DNA of 64,000 nucleotides from Calendula officinalis. Lineage: Eukaryota > Streptophyta > Magnoliopsida > Asterales > Asteraceae. Every line of letters starts with the position of its first letter. Position 1 is the first letter of the stretch. The stretch lies in assembly GCA_963853835.1 (NCBI GenBank), contig OY970827.1:78261234-78325233 (forward strand), written 5' to 3'. Below, one piece after another: positions 1-11,338 of this stretch. The notes beneath the pieces are model-generated. The model made no database searches. It was not told the origin of the DNA and saw only the letters and a program-made list of their open reading frames with translations. A program made the translations under genes and the position numbers.

Positions 1-11
1 ATTCTTTGAAT

Positions 12-512
12 TAGGGATAGGATATATAACCGTTAATTCAAATCTGTACCCGTACTGAATTGTAACTGATATAAACCAGATTACTAAAAATCAGTTCGGG
101 CGTTGAATCTAATTTTTTTTTGTTGTGAAAATCAGGTGTTTCGATTCAGGGTAAATCAGGTTCGGGTACATCCAATATGGAACAAATCAGGTATATAAGA
201 CCAGAAATTAAAATTTAAATAACCATGTACTTGAAATTTGTTTTGGTATAATACTATTCGTAATGTTTGGTTAATGTTTATTACACAATTCCACTATTTG
301 AAAAATCATTATAATATTACATGTATAAAAAACAAATATGATACAAACACTCGAACCGACTCAATAACAATTTCAGTTCCAATTAGGTCTATACCGACCG
401 ATTTACCTAAACTGAACCAGAATCGTAATCTGTAAAATGGTTCGTTTCTCGGGCCAAATCGGATGTCAGGTATTTCGGCCCCGGGTCGGTTATGGACCCG
501 ATCTCATCCCTA
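12..512. mobile_element. hAT-like MITE, degraded
   Basis: The stretch starts with TAGGGATAGGAT and ends with ATCTCATCCCTA, which are imperfect inverted copies of each other and resemble hAT termini. The inside is made of loosely repeated pieces such as CGGGT and CAGGTT, as in the other hAT MITEs of this window. The 8 bp on the two sides do not match, so either the target duplication has decayed or the borders are slightly wrong. No gene is visible inside. Confidence 0.35.
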
Positions 513-813
513 GTCGGTTTACTTAAATGAGAAATGGATAATTCATATCAAGTGAAAAGAAGAATCAAGAACCAGACTGAAAGAACGGTTCTAGTTCAGT
601 CTAATTATTTCGAGTTTAGAACCAGAAACTACATAATCAACATAAAGTACATCTTGAGTTAAACTTGAAATTGTTAATTCAGGTTTCAGAACCCAAAGAT
701 TCAGAACCGAAAAAACTGAGAACTGAAAAAGACAAAAAAAGGGAATCGAGAACCGACCTAAAAATGGAGTCCAACGGTTCCGGTTCAAGATCGATTTTTT
801 CGGTTAAAATAAA

Positions 814-1206
814 GCGATAATTGCTTTTATATCCTTGTAAAATTCATAAATTATTTCTATATCCTTCACATATTCATAAATTATTTATATATCCTTCTAA
901 ACTTTATAATTACTTTTATATCCTTCCAAACCTTTAAAATTCTTTTTTATGTCCAAAAACATGCAAATAAACATGATTTCTAGTACAAAATCAACAAATA
1001 TATTGCATACTTATTTGATAATTATTGATATTTTAATGATTTAATAAATATTAAAATAGATTTTTGGACATAAAAGAGTGTTTTAAAGATTTAGAAGGAT
1101 ATAAGGCAATTATAAAGTTTAGAAGGACATAGAGATAATTTATGAATTTGAGAAGGATATAAAAATAATTGATGAGTTTTACAAGGATATAAAAGCAATT
1201 ATCCCT
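814..1206. mobile_element. Foldback MITE with long inverted arms
   Basis: The left part (GATAATTGCTTTTATATCC, then repeated TTATATCCTT steps) returns as its reverse complement at the right end (GGATATAAAAGCAATTATC). The arms run over roughly 120 bp, and each consists of several degenerate copies of a unit of about 30 bp. AAATAAA sits just outside both ends and may be the rest of a target duplication of about 9 bp, which would suit a Mutator-like origin. There is no coding capacity. Confidence 0.55.
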
Positions 1207-2480
1207 GAAATAAACACCCCTAATAACAAGTGGTTTTTAAATTTTATATTGAAACCTTTTGAAAAAAAACACCTTAGTATTTTTTTTTATTGCAAGAACT
1301 TGACTAATTAAAACAAGCTAATTAATTAATAATAACAATAATATATAATGGTTTCTGAAGCCATTATCCATTCGTAATTATGAAAAAGAAAAAAGAGACA
1401 CTCCATTCAACCAATTAACTTATTATATATTATTTATTTGGTATTATAATTAAATATTTCTCTCGCTTTCTATTGTTCTTCTTCTTTCAACATATATACT
1501 ACCAACTCACAATGATTAAGAAGAAAATGGTTCTACACAGCTGCTAAGCAGCTGTCCATGAGCAAAAATACTAGAGATCGATGACAAAGGATCAAATTTA
1601 GTTGGGTAATAATAATTGGTTTTAGTCAAAGACTAATTTGTAAAATATAAGTTGTGTTGAATCTTAAAGATTACGTGTTCGATCTTTAGTTAAACATTTA
1701 TTAGATAAGAAAGAAAAAAAAAGTTAGAAAAATTAAGAAGTATTGCCATTCTGTTAAATGCATTGCAAAATGGCTAAATTTGTTTGTTAAACATCAAACA
1801 ATTTACTTCTTTTTTTTTCAATTGGATAATTATGTTCTTCTGCTTTTTCTCATGAATTTTTTTTTATAATATTTTAAACCATCATTTTCACATGTCTTTA
1901 GAAATTGTTCACCCATGGATTTCAGATATATAATTATTGAGATTTTCGAGTCTTGAGTATATATTGTTACATTGTCTATGAAGTTACAAAATGATATTTT
2001 CAGCAAGTGTCAAATGATTTTTTCATTGATATTTTTAGCAAGTGTCTAATAATTTGCACGACTTCTATAATAAATTAATTGATATAAATTCTGTTATTGA
2101 CAATGCTTTAAAGAAAGCAGAATTGTGGTAGTTGTCATCTAAAAAAACAAATAAATGTTGGTAACCCCTCCCCATGCAATAAAACAAAAATGATATAAAA
2201 TATGAAGACAAAACAAATGTAGGATTATTAAAAATGGGTGTGTCTCAAAGTTGGTGTTTTCTATTCTTATAAGAAGAAGAAGAAATAAAAGCAAACGTTA
2301 TAAAGACATGAAACTTATGCTTAATCTATTCTATTATATGAATATAAATGATTATATTATTTAAAAAATAAAATTACTATTTGATAGAGTTGTATATCTA
2401 TTCCATATCTATATACATCGAGAAGTCATATAGAGATTTCCACTCAATACCACTTAAAAAGTAAATACTTTGTTATGAAT
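1207..2480. other. AT-rich spacer, no gene seen
   Basis: No ORF with recognisable protein character, no RNA gene and no clear repeat borders. The stretch is dominated by A/T runs. Confidence 0.6.
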
Positions 2481-2488
2481 CATAGGAT

Positions 2489-2665
2489 CATGGGAGGACC
2501 TAGTATGGTACCCGGGGTTGCCCGTGCAACCCTTGAAACTTTTTCGAACAGTGTAAAAATAACGTTAAAATTTTTAAATTTTCTTTTTATTAGTGTATGT
2601 GCAACCCCTGAGAAAAAAATGTGCAACGGTGACACCCCTCAACTTTTTCTCTGGGTCCGCCACTG
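2489..2665. mobile_element. hAT MITE with 8-bp target duplication
   Basis: A 177-bp element with ends CATGGGAGGACCTAG and, read inward on the other strand, CAGTGGCGGACCCAG. CAGTGGCGGA is a classic hAT terminus. The same 8 bp, CATAGGAT, lies on both sides (2481-2488 and 2666-2673), which is the duplication length made by hAT transposases. It is non-autonomous; the 66-codon ORF across it has no known similarity. Confidence 0.8.
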
Positions 2666-2673
2666 CATAGGAT

Positions 2674-3975
2674 GAACTACACATTTTTTTAACAAAAAAT
2701 AAAAAACTTTTACCTCACATCTCTCTCTCGTGCATGGTCCAGGCCACGGGACAAGTGTGGGCACTGCTTGCCCATGGTAGCCTCACATACCGGATGCTCT
2801 AAGAGTATCATGTGTGGTTTGCCCCACTAACTGCCATATCAATACACATCATATTTCCAGTCAGCACAATTAACCATCACTAATATTCTGTTATCAATAA
2901 TCATTTCCCCCCTTTTTTTAATAACACAAATAAATAAACTAAATTTGCATTTTATTACAATAAAATTAGAGATACATAATAAAAATTGACTAGAAAGTAT
3001 AAAAATATAACAAGCTACACCATTTTTTTAATTATCGAGATAAGCTAGTAGGATGCATGCAATATGATCAACGAGATCCGATCGAAAGTTATTGTTCGCT
3101 TCTATATCTCGCAGTTACATTGTATTTTGAAGAGGTACATTCTTCGCCAGGCCTATCAATGTATCTTCATATTTTTTGGAGGCTTAGAAGATGTTTCGAC
3201 TTCATCCTCACTTGACGCTTTGTCTAATGATTTCATTATTTTGATGATTGTTCCATGATAAGATCGTTGCGTTTTTTAACCGATATTTTTATGGAATACG
3301 AATTGAATATGATTATTTTTGATGAATAGAAGTTGTAAATATAAGAATAGAAATAGAAGAAATAGCAAGTTAATTAAAATGATATGTATAGTTGTGTATT
3401 TATAAATCGTTTGTATAGTTGTGTATCATGATAAAATATAATAAAATCATTAAAAAAAGGAAGTAGTTATTTTGCATTAGAATATGTTACCCAATATGGG
3501 TATTGAGTATTGACTTAACATGACGATGATAATATGCACCGTACGATAAATAATTAAATTCTTTGTGTGTTTTTAGAGTATTGATATATCTGTACGTATA
3601 ATTATAACATGCATGGAAAATTAAAAAAAATATCATGATCAATGTATAGAGAAACGTTCAAGATATATTTGTACCTATAATTAATCAATGGTTGAGATTT
3701 GCTCAACGAGACTTCGTAAAAATAATAGAACTCCTTGAACGCAACTCTCAAGGTATAATATGTATGTATGTTTTATTATTGAAATTATTTTTTATTAAAT
3801 TTTACTACTTATTTTTCTATTAATCTATATAAATGTCAAAATAAAAAAAGATTAAAAAAGATAATTAGTAAATTTCACTTTTTATGAGTGAAAAAATAAA
3901 GTATAAAAATTTAAATAAAAGTAACACAATTTTTATTATCATTTATGTATTTGTCTTTCTATGAGAGAGGGGAAA
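2674..3975. other. Spacer, no supported gene
   Basis: AT-rich sequence. A 64-codon ORF at 3064-3258 has ordinary composition but no motif I recognise and no partner exon, so it is not called as a gene. Confidence 0.55.
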
Positions 3976-4605
3976 TCCTACCCTATATATGAGGCCTAAA
4001 TTTGAAGAGGGTTTGACACCATGGCAATTCCAAGCATTCCTATTCGTCCATAATGCCACTTGGAATTCCCTGATTGGTTCACGTCATTTGCACTAATACA
4101 AACGAATCTGGTACAGCTTACGGTCTACATTCATACGCTCCATATACGGCAAACGAATCTGGTACGGCTTACGGTCTACATTCATATGCTCCATATACGG
4201 CTTCCTACATACAAGGAAATAAATAAATAACTATTTAAAAGATCCTACATACAAGGAAACAAATAAATATTTAAAAGATCAATCAGCGACTCAATCGTAT
4301 TTATTCAGAAGTGATACACGACTCAATATAATTTCCATAAAACCGGCATTCTATGATTACGGCATAAAAAGCTGGATTGTGCAACGGAACCAGACTTCAG
4401 ATATTACGGATTACGGCATAAAAAGCTGGATTCTTCATTTAATAAAATGCCCGTGTAACATTTCTTCATTTACCGTTTTTTTGTACAAAATCATCATCAC
4501 ATCTATCGATTATTATGTCATTTAGAAATATATAAAGTTTTTGGACATTTTTCTACATACTAAAATTTACAGCATACCCGCCCATCGGGCGGGTTTTGTA
4601 GCTAG
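3976..4605 (+). mobile_element. Non-autonomous Helitron, copy 1
   Basis: The 630-bp element begins with TC directly after an A and ends with CTAG directly before a T, the insertion pattern of Helitrons (between A and T, no target duplication). The hairpin CCCGCCCATCGGGCGGG stands a few bases before the terminal CTAG, as expected of a Helitron 3' end. Inside are a direct duplication of about 50 bp around 4105-4200 (built on AACGAATCTGGTAC) and repeated CATACAAGGAAA and GGCATAAAAAGCTGGATT blocks. No Rep/helicase ORF is present. A second copy lies inverted at 29068-29707. Confidence 0.87.
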
Positions 4606-4906
4606 TTTTTAATATAAAAAAAAAGCCGAGGAGATGACAGCATACTATAAAAAGTGTACATAAGAAATCAAAATCATTTTGGAATTATTGAAGGCAATGA
4701 ATGAGTGATTATCAGAATAATCTAACAGAATAAAGCAAAGGGAGACCATCTTCAAGACTTGCATGGATGGATATAATATATTCCTTTTAATATAATTTTC
4801 TTTTTCATTGAAAAACATTTAGCAAGGACACCACCCTTTATTTAGCAAGGACTTGTAACAGAATAATGTTATTGGATTTGGTTATTTAGCAAGGCCCTTT
4901 CTCAAG

Positions 4907-5088
4907 GGGAGCTGATTTGTACAGAGCAAATTTTATTCATACAGAGCAAATTCATTCTAAATGACAATCATGCCCTTCATTTACTTTTAACACATGTTGC
5001 GTTTCACCCCTCTCATTAAGGGCATGATTGTCATTTGTGATGAATTTACTTTATATGAATAAAAGTTGCTCTGTACGAATCAGCTCCC
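4907..5088. mobile_element. Mutator-like MITE
   Basis: A 182-bp element with inverted arms of about 70 bp (GGGAGCTGATTTGTACAGAG at the left, its near complement at the right end). The 9-bp direct repeat TTTCTCAAG flanks it on both sides (4898-4906 and 5089-5097), the duplication size typical of the Mutator superfamily. There is no coding capacity; the whole element could fold into one hairpin. Confidence 0.86.
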
Positions 5089-5097
5089 TTTCTCAAG

Positions 5098-6760
5098 TAC
5101 TAGCATAGGTAATATTTATCCAAAAGTCTCCCTTTTCTGACTCCACTAGAGCGTTTGCGGTGGGAAAAAAGACCCGCAAAAGCTAGTCTTAAAGTTGCTT
5201 CCTGCAGGGCTTGAACTTGAAATCTCAACTAGCAAAATCTAAGATCTAGGCAACACCTTTGAGATTACATATAGCTAGAGATCTAATGTTTATTTCCTTA
5301 TATTCCTAGCTAGTGATCTAATGTTTATTTCCTTAGAATGCTTGTGGATATAATATATAAAATATAGAATTAATCTTGACCACTAATTATTTTATATCAG
5401 TAGTTGAAAAATTTATCTCGTAAGAGTATAAAAAAATTAAAGACTACCTTAGAATAATTTTCTTACTTTCTGAATTTTGTTTTAGATAATTAAAATTTTA
5501 ATTAATGACAAGCCAATTTAGGCCGTGTCTTAAGGACAAACAAAATTGATAATTTGAACATTATATCCAACGAAAGGTTGAGGGAATATTTTTACACAAA
5601 AAAAGCCTATCCGCATTTGGTTATAATTGGGCTCGATGTATTAGTCCAATGGGCCTTATGTAAATGAAAACTGCAACATATATGGCTTGCGATCTTGGGC
5701 TAACAATTTAAAACTCAAATCGCCACCTTCAACTAAGAATAGCGGAGCACCAATTGAAAACACATGTTGGCTAATTTTTTGTTTTTTTCTTTTATGTGTC
5801 GGACCGGTCATATCGGGAAATATGTGTGATGTCAGCAGGATATAACCGGTCACTAAGTGAGTAGTGGGCCAGATTGAGCTGCCAAGTTTTTTACAGATCC
5901 GGATTGAATAAAGTCTACGAAACCGAGTTGGGCCGGATGTTTTGGTTATTAAGTTTAAAAAATTTTGAAACACACAAGAAATTATGAATAAGTTAGATTA
6001 ATTTTGCGTACTTTTGTAGCAATATTTTTTCTATATTTTAATTTTTTTTGGCGATTTATGTACTTTTTACATTGTTAACGTATAATAAATACTGAATAAT
6101 ATTATAATACGATTCAATCGGCCCGTTATGTTGGTCTAATTGCTGTTAAGATGTCAGCCTGTCTGATTTAAAACCAAGGTTTAAAAACTTTGGTAAGAGA
6201 AGCAAGCATGCCTTGGGAGTTGGGCCAAGTTCTAAACCTGTCTAGGCTTTAGAACATTTCCAATGCAATCTTTTTTTAAAGCTTATTCCTATTACAATAA
6301 GTTTTTTAATGACTTTTTATTATTAGAATAATTGACTTTTTTAAAAGTCTATAGCAAAGAATTTTTTTCTACTAACATTTTAATAGACTTTCAATGTTTG
6401 TCTTTTTTAGTCCCCTGTGTTTAATAACTTTTCATTTTAAACTTTAGATATATTATATATAAATTCTTTATTATATTTTTATTAGTTAATAAATAAATTA
6501 TATAATATTTAATGTCAATTATTATAATATTTTTGTATGAGACATTTTAAAAAATATTATATATAGTAAGATGTCAAAAAATTGTCAAATTATATATAGG
6601 GGTAAGTGTGGGTTTATTAAAGCAAGGGTACAACGTACGAGAGAAGACATAGTGCGTCTTTTGGATGTCTCTATCTGACTCGGACCACTAACTAAAACTA
6701 ACTCGCCATTAAAAAAAAAGTTGTAAATTATAATTGACATGTAAACATATAGTATTGTAG
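5098..6760. other. Spacer with minor repeat debris
   Basis: No gene seen. A piece around 5195-5260, read on the minus strand, looks like a tRNA-type promoter B box (GTTCAAGCCC) and may be SINE debris. 6245-6600 is AT-rich with the worn terminus ACATTTCCAATGCAA, similar to the Tourist-like MITE at 9462-9706. A 105-codon minus ORF at 5656-5973 has no recognisable features. Confidence 0.5.
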
Positions 6761-7045
6761 GGACTTGTAGAAAAGGACAAGATTGATTCGTTTAATGCCC
6801 CTTTTTATGCACCAAGCCGCAAAAAAGTGCAACGTGAAGTTGAAAAAGAAGGATCATTTGAAGTCAATTTAGAGCCATTTGAGATGGAATGGGATGTTGG
6901 TGATTCGAGTAGTCTAAAGGAATCAAGTGGCAATCGAGTGGCTAAATGCTTGCAGCCCATTTTGCTCTCGAGCCTGAAATAATGAATGAGTTGTTTCAAA
7001 GATATGCCGAAATTATATCGACTATTGCTACTCAAAAACTAGATT
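6761..7045 (+). pseudogene. SABATH methyltransferase last-exon fragment
   Basis: The plus strand encodes a piece very like the last exon of the SABATH pseudogene at 11339-13598: GLVEKDKIDSFNAPFYAPS, then a stretch around EVEKEGSFEVNLEPFEMEW, then SSGNRVAKC. It starts right after a TATTGTAG acceptor, as the real last exon would. After AKC the frame breaks; a second piece (ELFQRYAEI) follows in another frame near 6985. The upstream exons holding the SAM-binding motif are absent, so this is a non-functional remnant, probably of a tandem duplicate. Confidence 0.78.
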
Positions 7046-7667
7046 GAAGTATATTATTTTTGTTATCTCTTTTATGAAAAAGTGTTAATCCATTGATTAT
7101 TTGATTATGAAAATGAGTTTTAACAAGTAACCAACGCAGAGTTTGTTCTTCATGCTTAGTTTGCCGATTGCTTAAATGTATTTAAATTTTTTCGAATTTC
7201 AATTGTCAAATCTTCATTTCTTAATCAATTTTTATAATTCTTTTTGCAATGTGTTCAGATTTCAATATTTTATAATACTATCCGATCAAATTTTCAATCA
7301 TTAACATGAATCATGTTCGATTTTTTATGAAACTGTAACTTTTTGATAAGGTTTGACTTATGGTTGACTTTTTGTAATTTCATTGATTTTGATATGAATT
7401 TTGTTGGAACTGAAAGGTTTATTTGATATTATATCATTATCTATGTTGTAGGAAAAGATTACCTTTGGATAGAGAGAACAATTGAAATCGGTTTCTTCAA
7501 TAATTGTAGAAGTCTTCAAGAAAACTCAAGAAACCATCAAACCATCAAAATTAGCTTAATCTTCATAATTTTGAATTTGATCTTGTTAAGATTTGTGTTC
7601 TGATACTAATTATGAGTTAAGACTTCATGATTAATCTATGATTAAGCACCATCTAGTTGAGAATAGT

Positions 7668-8377
7668 TGTTGGAATATGCTTCACGTACATGACATATAG
7701 TTATATGGCTAGACGTATGTGAGCCTAAAGGGTCACACACTTATACACCAAATACCATTTAATATATATAATATAATTAAGGTAATTATATTATTTATAT
7801 AAACTATAATTACTTGGCTAGTTATGTTTTAATTAATTGTTAATTTAAAACATATTAGTGAGTAATCATAAAGAATTAAAAGTACAAGGGGCTAAGTGTC
7901 ATATCTCCTAACTTGTAATTAGGGAATATACCTACGGCCGTAAAGAAAAAAAAGAAGATGAATGAGTTTTCGTGGTTGTGGTGATACGCACAACCAAAAC
8001 CATATACTTCCTTTGGTTTTGTGGTCTGGTACGCACGTAGAAAGGAAAACAAAATGATCCCCTTTTGTTTTTGCTTATTACGTATGGAATGAATGAGGAT
8101 TCCTTTTGGTATTGATTCTTGAGCAAGGGACTAGCATCCTAATTGGTGTTCTAGATAAGGTGTAGTGTGGATATCATTAGAGGAATTCTACATTGAATTC
8201 TTGGAGTTCTTCATCCTTAATCGTTGGTGTAATCAAAGGCTTCAAGGGTATGATTTTCATACTAAACTCTTGATTTATTCATGCTTAATTATCTTGTCAA
8301 TATGTATATCCGTTATTAGTGATTTATTTATTATTTTTCCGCTGCGTTTTACTTTATTAAACCCTAAATCACTAACA
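7668..8377. mobile_element. Solo LTR
   Basis: A 710-bp stretch starts TGTTGGAATATG and ends CACTAACA, i.e. with the TG...CA ends and short inverted termini of a plant LTR. The 5-bp sequence ATAGT flanks it on both sides (7663-7667 and 8378-8382), as after retrotransposon integration. There is no internal gag/pol and no partner LTR nearby, so recombination between two LTRs has probably removed the rest. The superfamily cannot be told from the LTR alone. Confidence 0.85.
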
Positions 8378-8690
8378 ATAGTAAGATTGAGATAAGTGAG
8401 AAATTGATAATTAGCTTTTCATTAGATGTGACAAATGATTAGAGTTACGATGTTTAGTTGTAACTAGTGGATAGTACCTCGCACGATGCCGTGAGGATTT
8501 TTTTTTCATACGACACCTAAAAGATAGTCTATGTCAATAAATCTTCAGTTGTACATCATCTAAATCTAAAAATTATATATAAAAAAGTCACAATCAAAAT
8601 TATCTTCTACGTTAAGAGAAAAAAATAAAATACTTTTGTAAAACTAAAAATAAATAAATATTTTTCCATATTCTTTATATTATACAGTAT

Positions 8691-8825
8691 AATTAGGTGG
8701 TAAGGTGTTATTTTATAAGTCTGAAATATATTACATTAGAGTTTATGGGATAAAAGGTAATTAGGTGGTAAGGTGTTATTTTATAAGTCTGAAATATATT
8801 ACATTAGAGTTTATGGGATAAAAGG
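8691..8825. repeat. Tandem duplication, 68-bp unit
   Basis: A unit beginning AATTAGGTGGTAAGGTG is present twice in a row with almost no difference, so the duplication is young. Confidence 0.9.
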
Positions 8826-8994
8826 AAAAGAATATTAAAGTCTAGGGGGTAAATTGTTATTTTTAAGGTTTAGAATATAAGGGGGGAAAAAGTTGAAACT
8901 AACAGGTTTTGAACTCGTGTCTGGCATGGGAGGAGTTCAAAATCCCATGGATAGAATCACTGGGACAAAACAACATTTGATTAAGTTATGCGCT

Positions 8995-9130
8995 ATGTTA
9001 TATTTAAATCCGAAAAAGGTGGAATAAGACAAAAATGCACTGTTCATTCCATGGCAAATGTTATATAAAATCCGAAAAAGGTGTAATAAGACAACAATGC
9101 ACTGTTCATTCAATGGCAAATGTTATATAG
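8995..9130. repeat. Tandem duplication, about 62-bp unit
   Basis: A unit starting ATGTTATAT and containing ATCCGAAAAAGGTG and TGCACTGTTCATTC occurs twice with a few substitutions; the first bases of a third copy follow at 9120. Confidence 0.85.
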
Positions 9131-9461
9131 TTAATTTATCTTAACTCTAAATATTTATAATAAAGATGAATTATAACTAATTACCCTATATACACAAGAC
9201 TATTAGTTACAATAATATTATCCAATTCAATTATTCTTACGCTTTCATAGTCATATCAAGAAATTATATATCTTCATACTATTTGTGTCTACTTTATTTT
9301 GCTACTCATCACAAGATAACATGTATAATCCACTAATTTTATTTGTATATGTATCCTAATCAAGTGAATAACAAGATAATCAACTCATTTTGTTTGTATA
9401 TGTATCCTGATCAAATGGGTTGCTATAGCTTATACCATGTGGTTACATAAGTGGTGGGTAA

Positions 9462-9706
9462 GAGCAACTCCAATGTATAAGTCTTTGTAATGACTTATTA
9501 AAATTGACATATAGATTTTCCACCCAATGTTGATAAAAAAAGCTTTGAATAAACTTTTGCTCCAATACATATAAATGTTGAAAAAAAGACTTATGGAAGA
9601 AAAAACTTTTAAAGCAAAAACTTTTTTATATATAGAAGGTCATATATATTTAAATGATCTACACAAAGATAAAATATATTGTAAACACCTTGCATTGGAG
9701 ATGCTC
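9462..9706. mobile_element. Tourist-like MITE
   Basis: The left end GAGCAACTCCAATG is the near complement of the right end CATTGGAGATGCTC. TAA flanks both sides, the 3-bp target duplication of the PIF/Harbinger superfamily. It is 245 bp long with no ORF of note. Confidence 0.75.
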
Positions 9707-9731
9707 TAAGTAATTTAAGTTAGTTGGCTAA

Positions 9732-11112
9732 GGCCTCTCCCAACTCTTACCTATCACTAAACCCATCAGTAGCGCCACGTCATCACATCCTTACTGACAC
9801 GCTACTGACACGGTCGTGCCAACCCTACCCATCACTAACCCATCACTAAACACATCCTTTCCATATCATCATTTTTAATTAAACATAAATATAATATATT
9901 ATTAAAATAAAAATAAACATTTATAATATTTTTATAAAATAGAAAAAAAACAAAGAAAAAAAAGATTTTTTATAAAAAAATACAAATTGTACAAATTTTT
10001 AAGCATAAAGAACAAGTTCCCAACCCCCCACCCCTCCCCCTTCCTCTTCCTCCACTCCTCTTCCGCCTGAAAATACTCCACGACGCAAACTCCTTCACGT
10101 CCTCCTGGAGACGCCCAAAAACGACGCGGGCCACCGACGTGGCGGTGCCAACGCCGTCGGTGGCTGACGGGTTCAAAATCACCGAACCATTTGCAAGAAT
10201 AGTGCAGTACCATTCCAAATTGTACAAATAATGCTGTTTTTGGGGCTTTTGCAAAAATAATGATATCCCCTAGTGCCACACCCGGATCCCCTTCTTTCCC
10301 CTAGTACTACACCCGGATCCCTCTTAAGCCTGCACACTCGGTACTTTCATGTAGGAACCCCTAGTAGTACACCCGGATCCCCTTGGGGTATCCCCGAGCC
10401 GTACACCCGGATCCCCTTGGGGTATCCCCACTTGGCACGCCCGGATCCCTCTCCTTGCTATATGACGATGACGATGAGTTTTATTATTCAAGTTGCGGCC
10501 TTTTGTGATGTGTGTGGGGTTTCACTTTTTAACTTGCAGAAAACAGAACTCAACTCAGAAGCTTCAGAATGAAAAAACAACAGAGTGTTTGCAGGCTCAC
10601 CACGTGACACGCACGTGATGCTGGGTCCATAAGGACTAAATATGTGTACTTGATGGGTCCCATGAGAGTTGGTCTTGGACTTTTCTCAAGATTTGAGAAG
10701 ATTTGGGTAGAAAGGTAAGTTTGATGGAGATTTAAAGTTTTCTGCAAGAATAATTTATAAATTTAAAAAAAAATCGTCATCTAGCAAGGAGAGGGATCCG
10801 GGCGTGCCAAGTGGGATACCCCAAGGGGATCCGGGCGTACGGCTCGGGGATACCCCAAGGGGATCCGGGTGTACTACTAGGGGTTCACATGAAAGTACGC
10901 AAGGTACAGACGAGTGTGCAGGCTTAAGAGGGATCCGGGTGTGGTACTAGGGGAAATAAGGGGATCCGGGTGTGGCACTAGGGGATAGCATTATTTTTGC
11001 AAAATCCCCAAAAACAGCATTATTTGTACAATTTGAAAGGGTACTACACTACTCTTGCAAATGGTTCAAAATCACCCACGACGGGTTTAGGGACGGAGCG
11101 TTGGCACAGGTC
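9732..11112. mobile_element. Harbinger-like MITE split by a younger insertion
   Basis: The left end GGCCTCTCCCAACTC and the right end (read inward GACCTGTGCCAACGC) are imperfect inverted repeats, and TAA lies outside each. Without the element nested at 10184-11067 plus its 9-bp duplication, about 490 bp remain. The inside includes a CT-rich run near 10020-10075 and a GC-rich part near 10080-10170. The borders rest on short similarity and are moderately sure. Confidence 0.5.
10184..11067. mobile_element. Foldback Mutator-like element
   Basis: The 884-bp element consists of two inverted arms of about 290 bp and a central part of about 310 bp (roughly 10465-10780). Each arm holds five or so copies of a GGATCCGGGTGT/CGTAC word, beginning with GAACCATTTGCAAGA and ending with its complement. 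The 9-bp repeat AAAATCACC flanks both ends (10175-10183 and 11068-11076), which suits a Mutator-type transposase. The arms differ at scattered bases, so the element is not brand new. ORFs across the arms are by-products of the repeat. Confidence 0.83.
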
Positions 11113-11338
11113 TAAGACTCATATTTAAAATGGATATCTGTCCTCGATTGTGATTAAAAAAAAAAAAAATCATAGTTTTAGAAATTGTGTGTGTCCATTT
11201 ATGCATCTATATGTGTATGGTCTATATACGTGACAATAGAAATATGATAGAAACAAAAGTATTATTATTATTAATGTTATTATTATTTATTAAAACACAA
11301 GTTGTACATAAACGACGTTTCTAGATCTTATGTTAAAG

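Noticed and set aside
3064..3258. 64-codon plus ORF
   Set aside because: Too short and without any recognised feature; length is expected by chance.
5656..5973. 105-codon minus ORF as a gene
   Set aside because: No motif, no splice partners, composition like the surrounding spacer.
10273..10572. 99-codon plus ORF and minus ORFs at 9932-10279
   Set aside because: They run through the GGATCC repeat arms and the CT-rich part of MITEs; no homology recognised.
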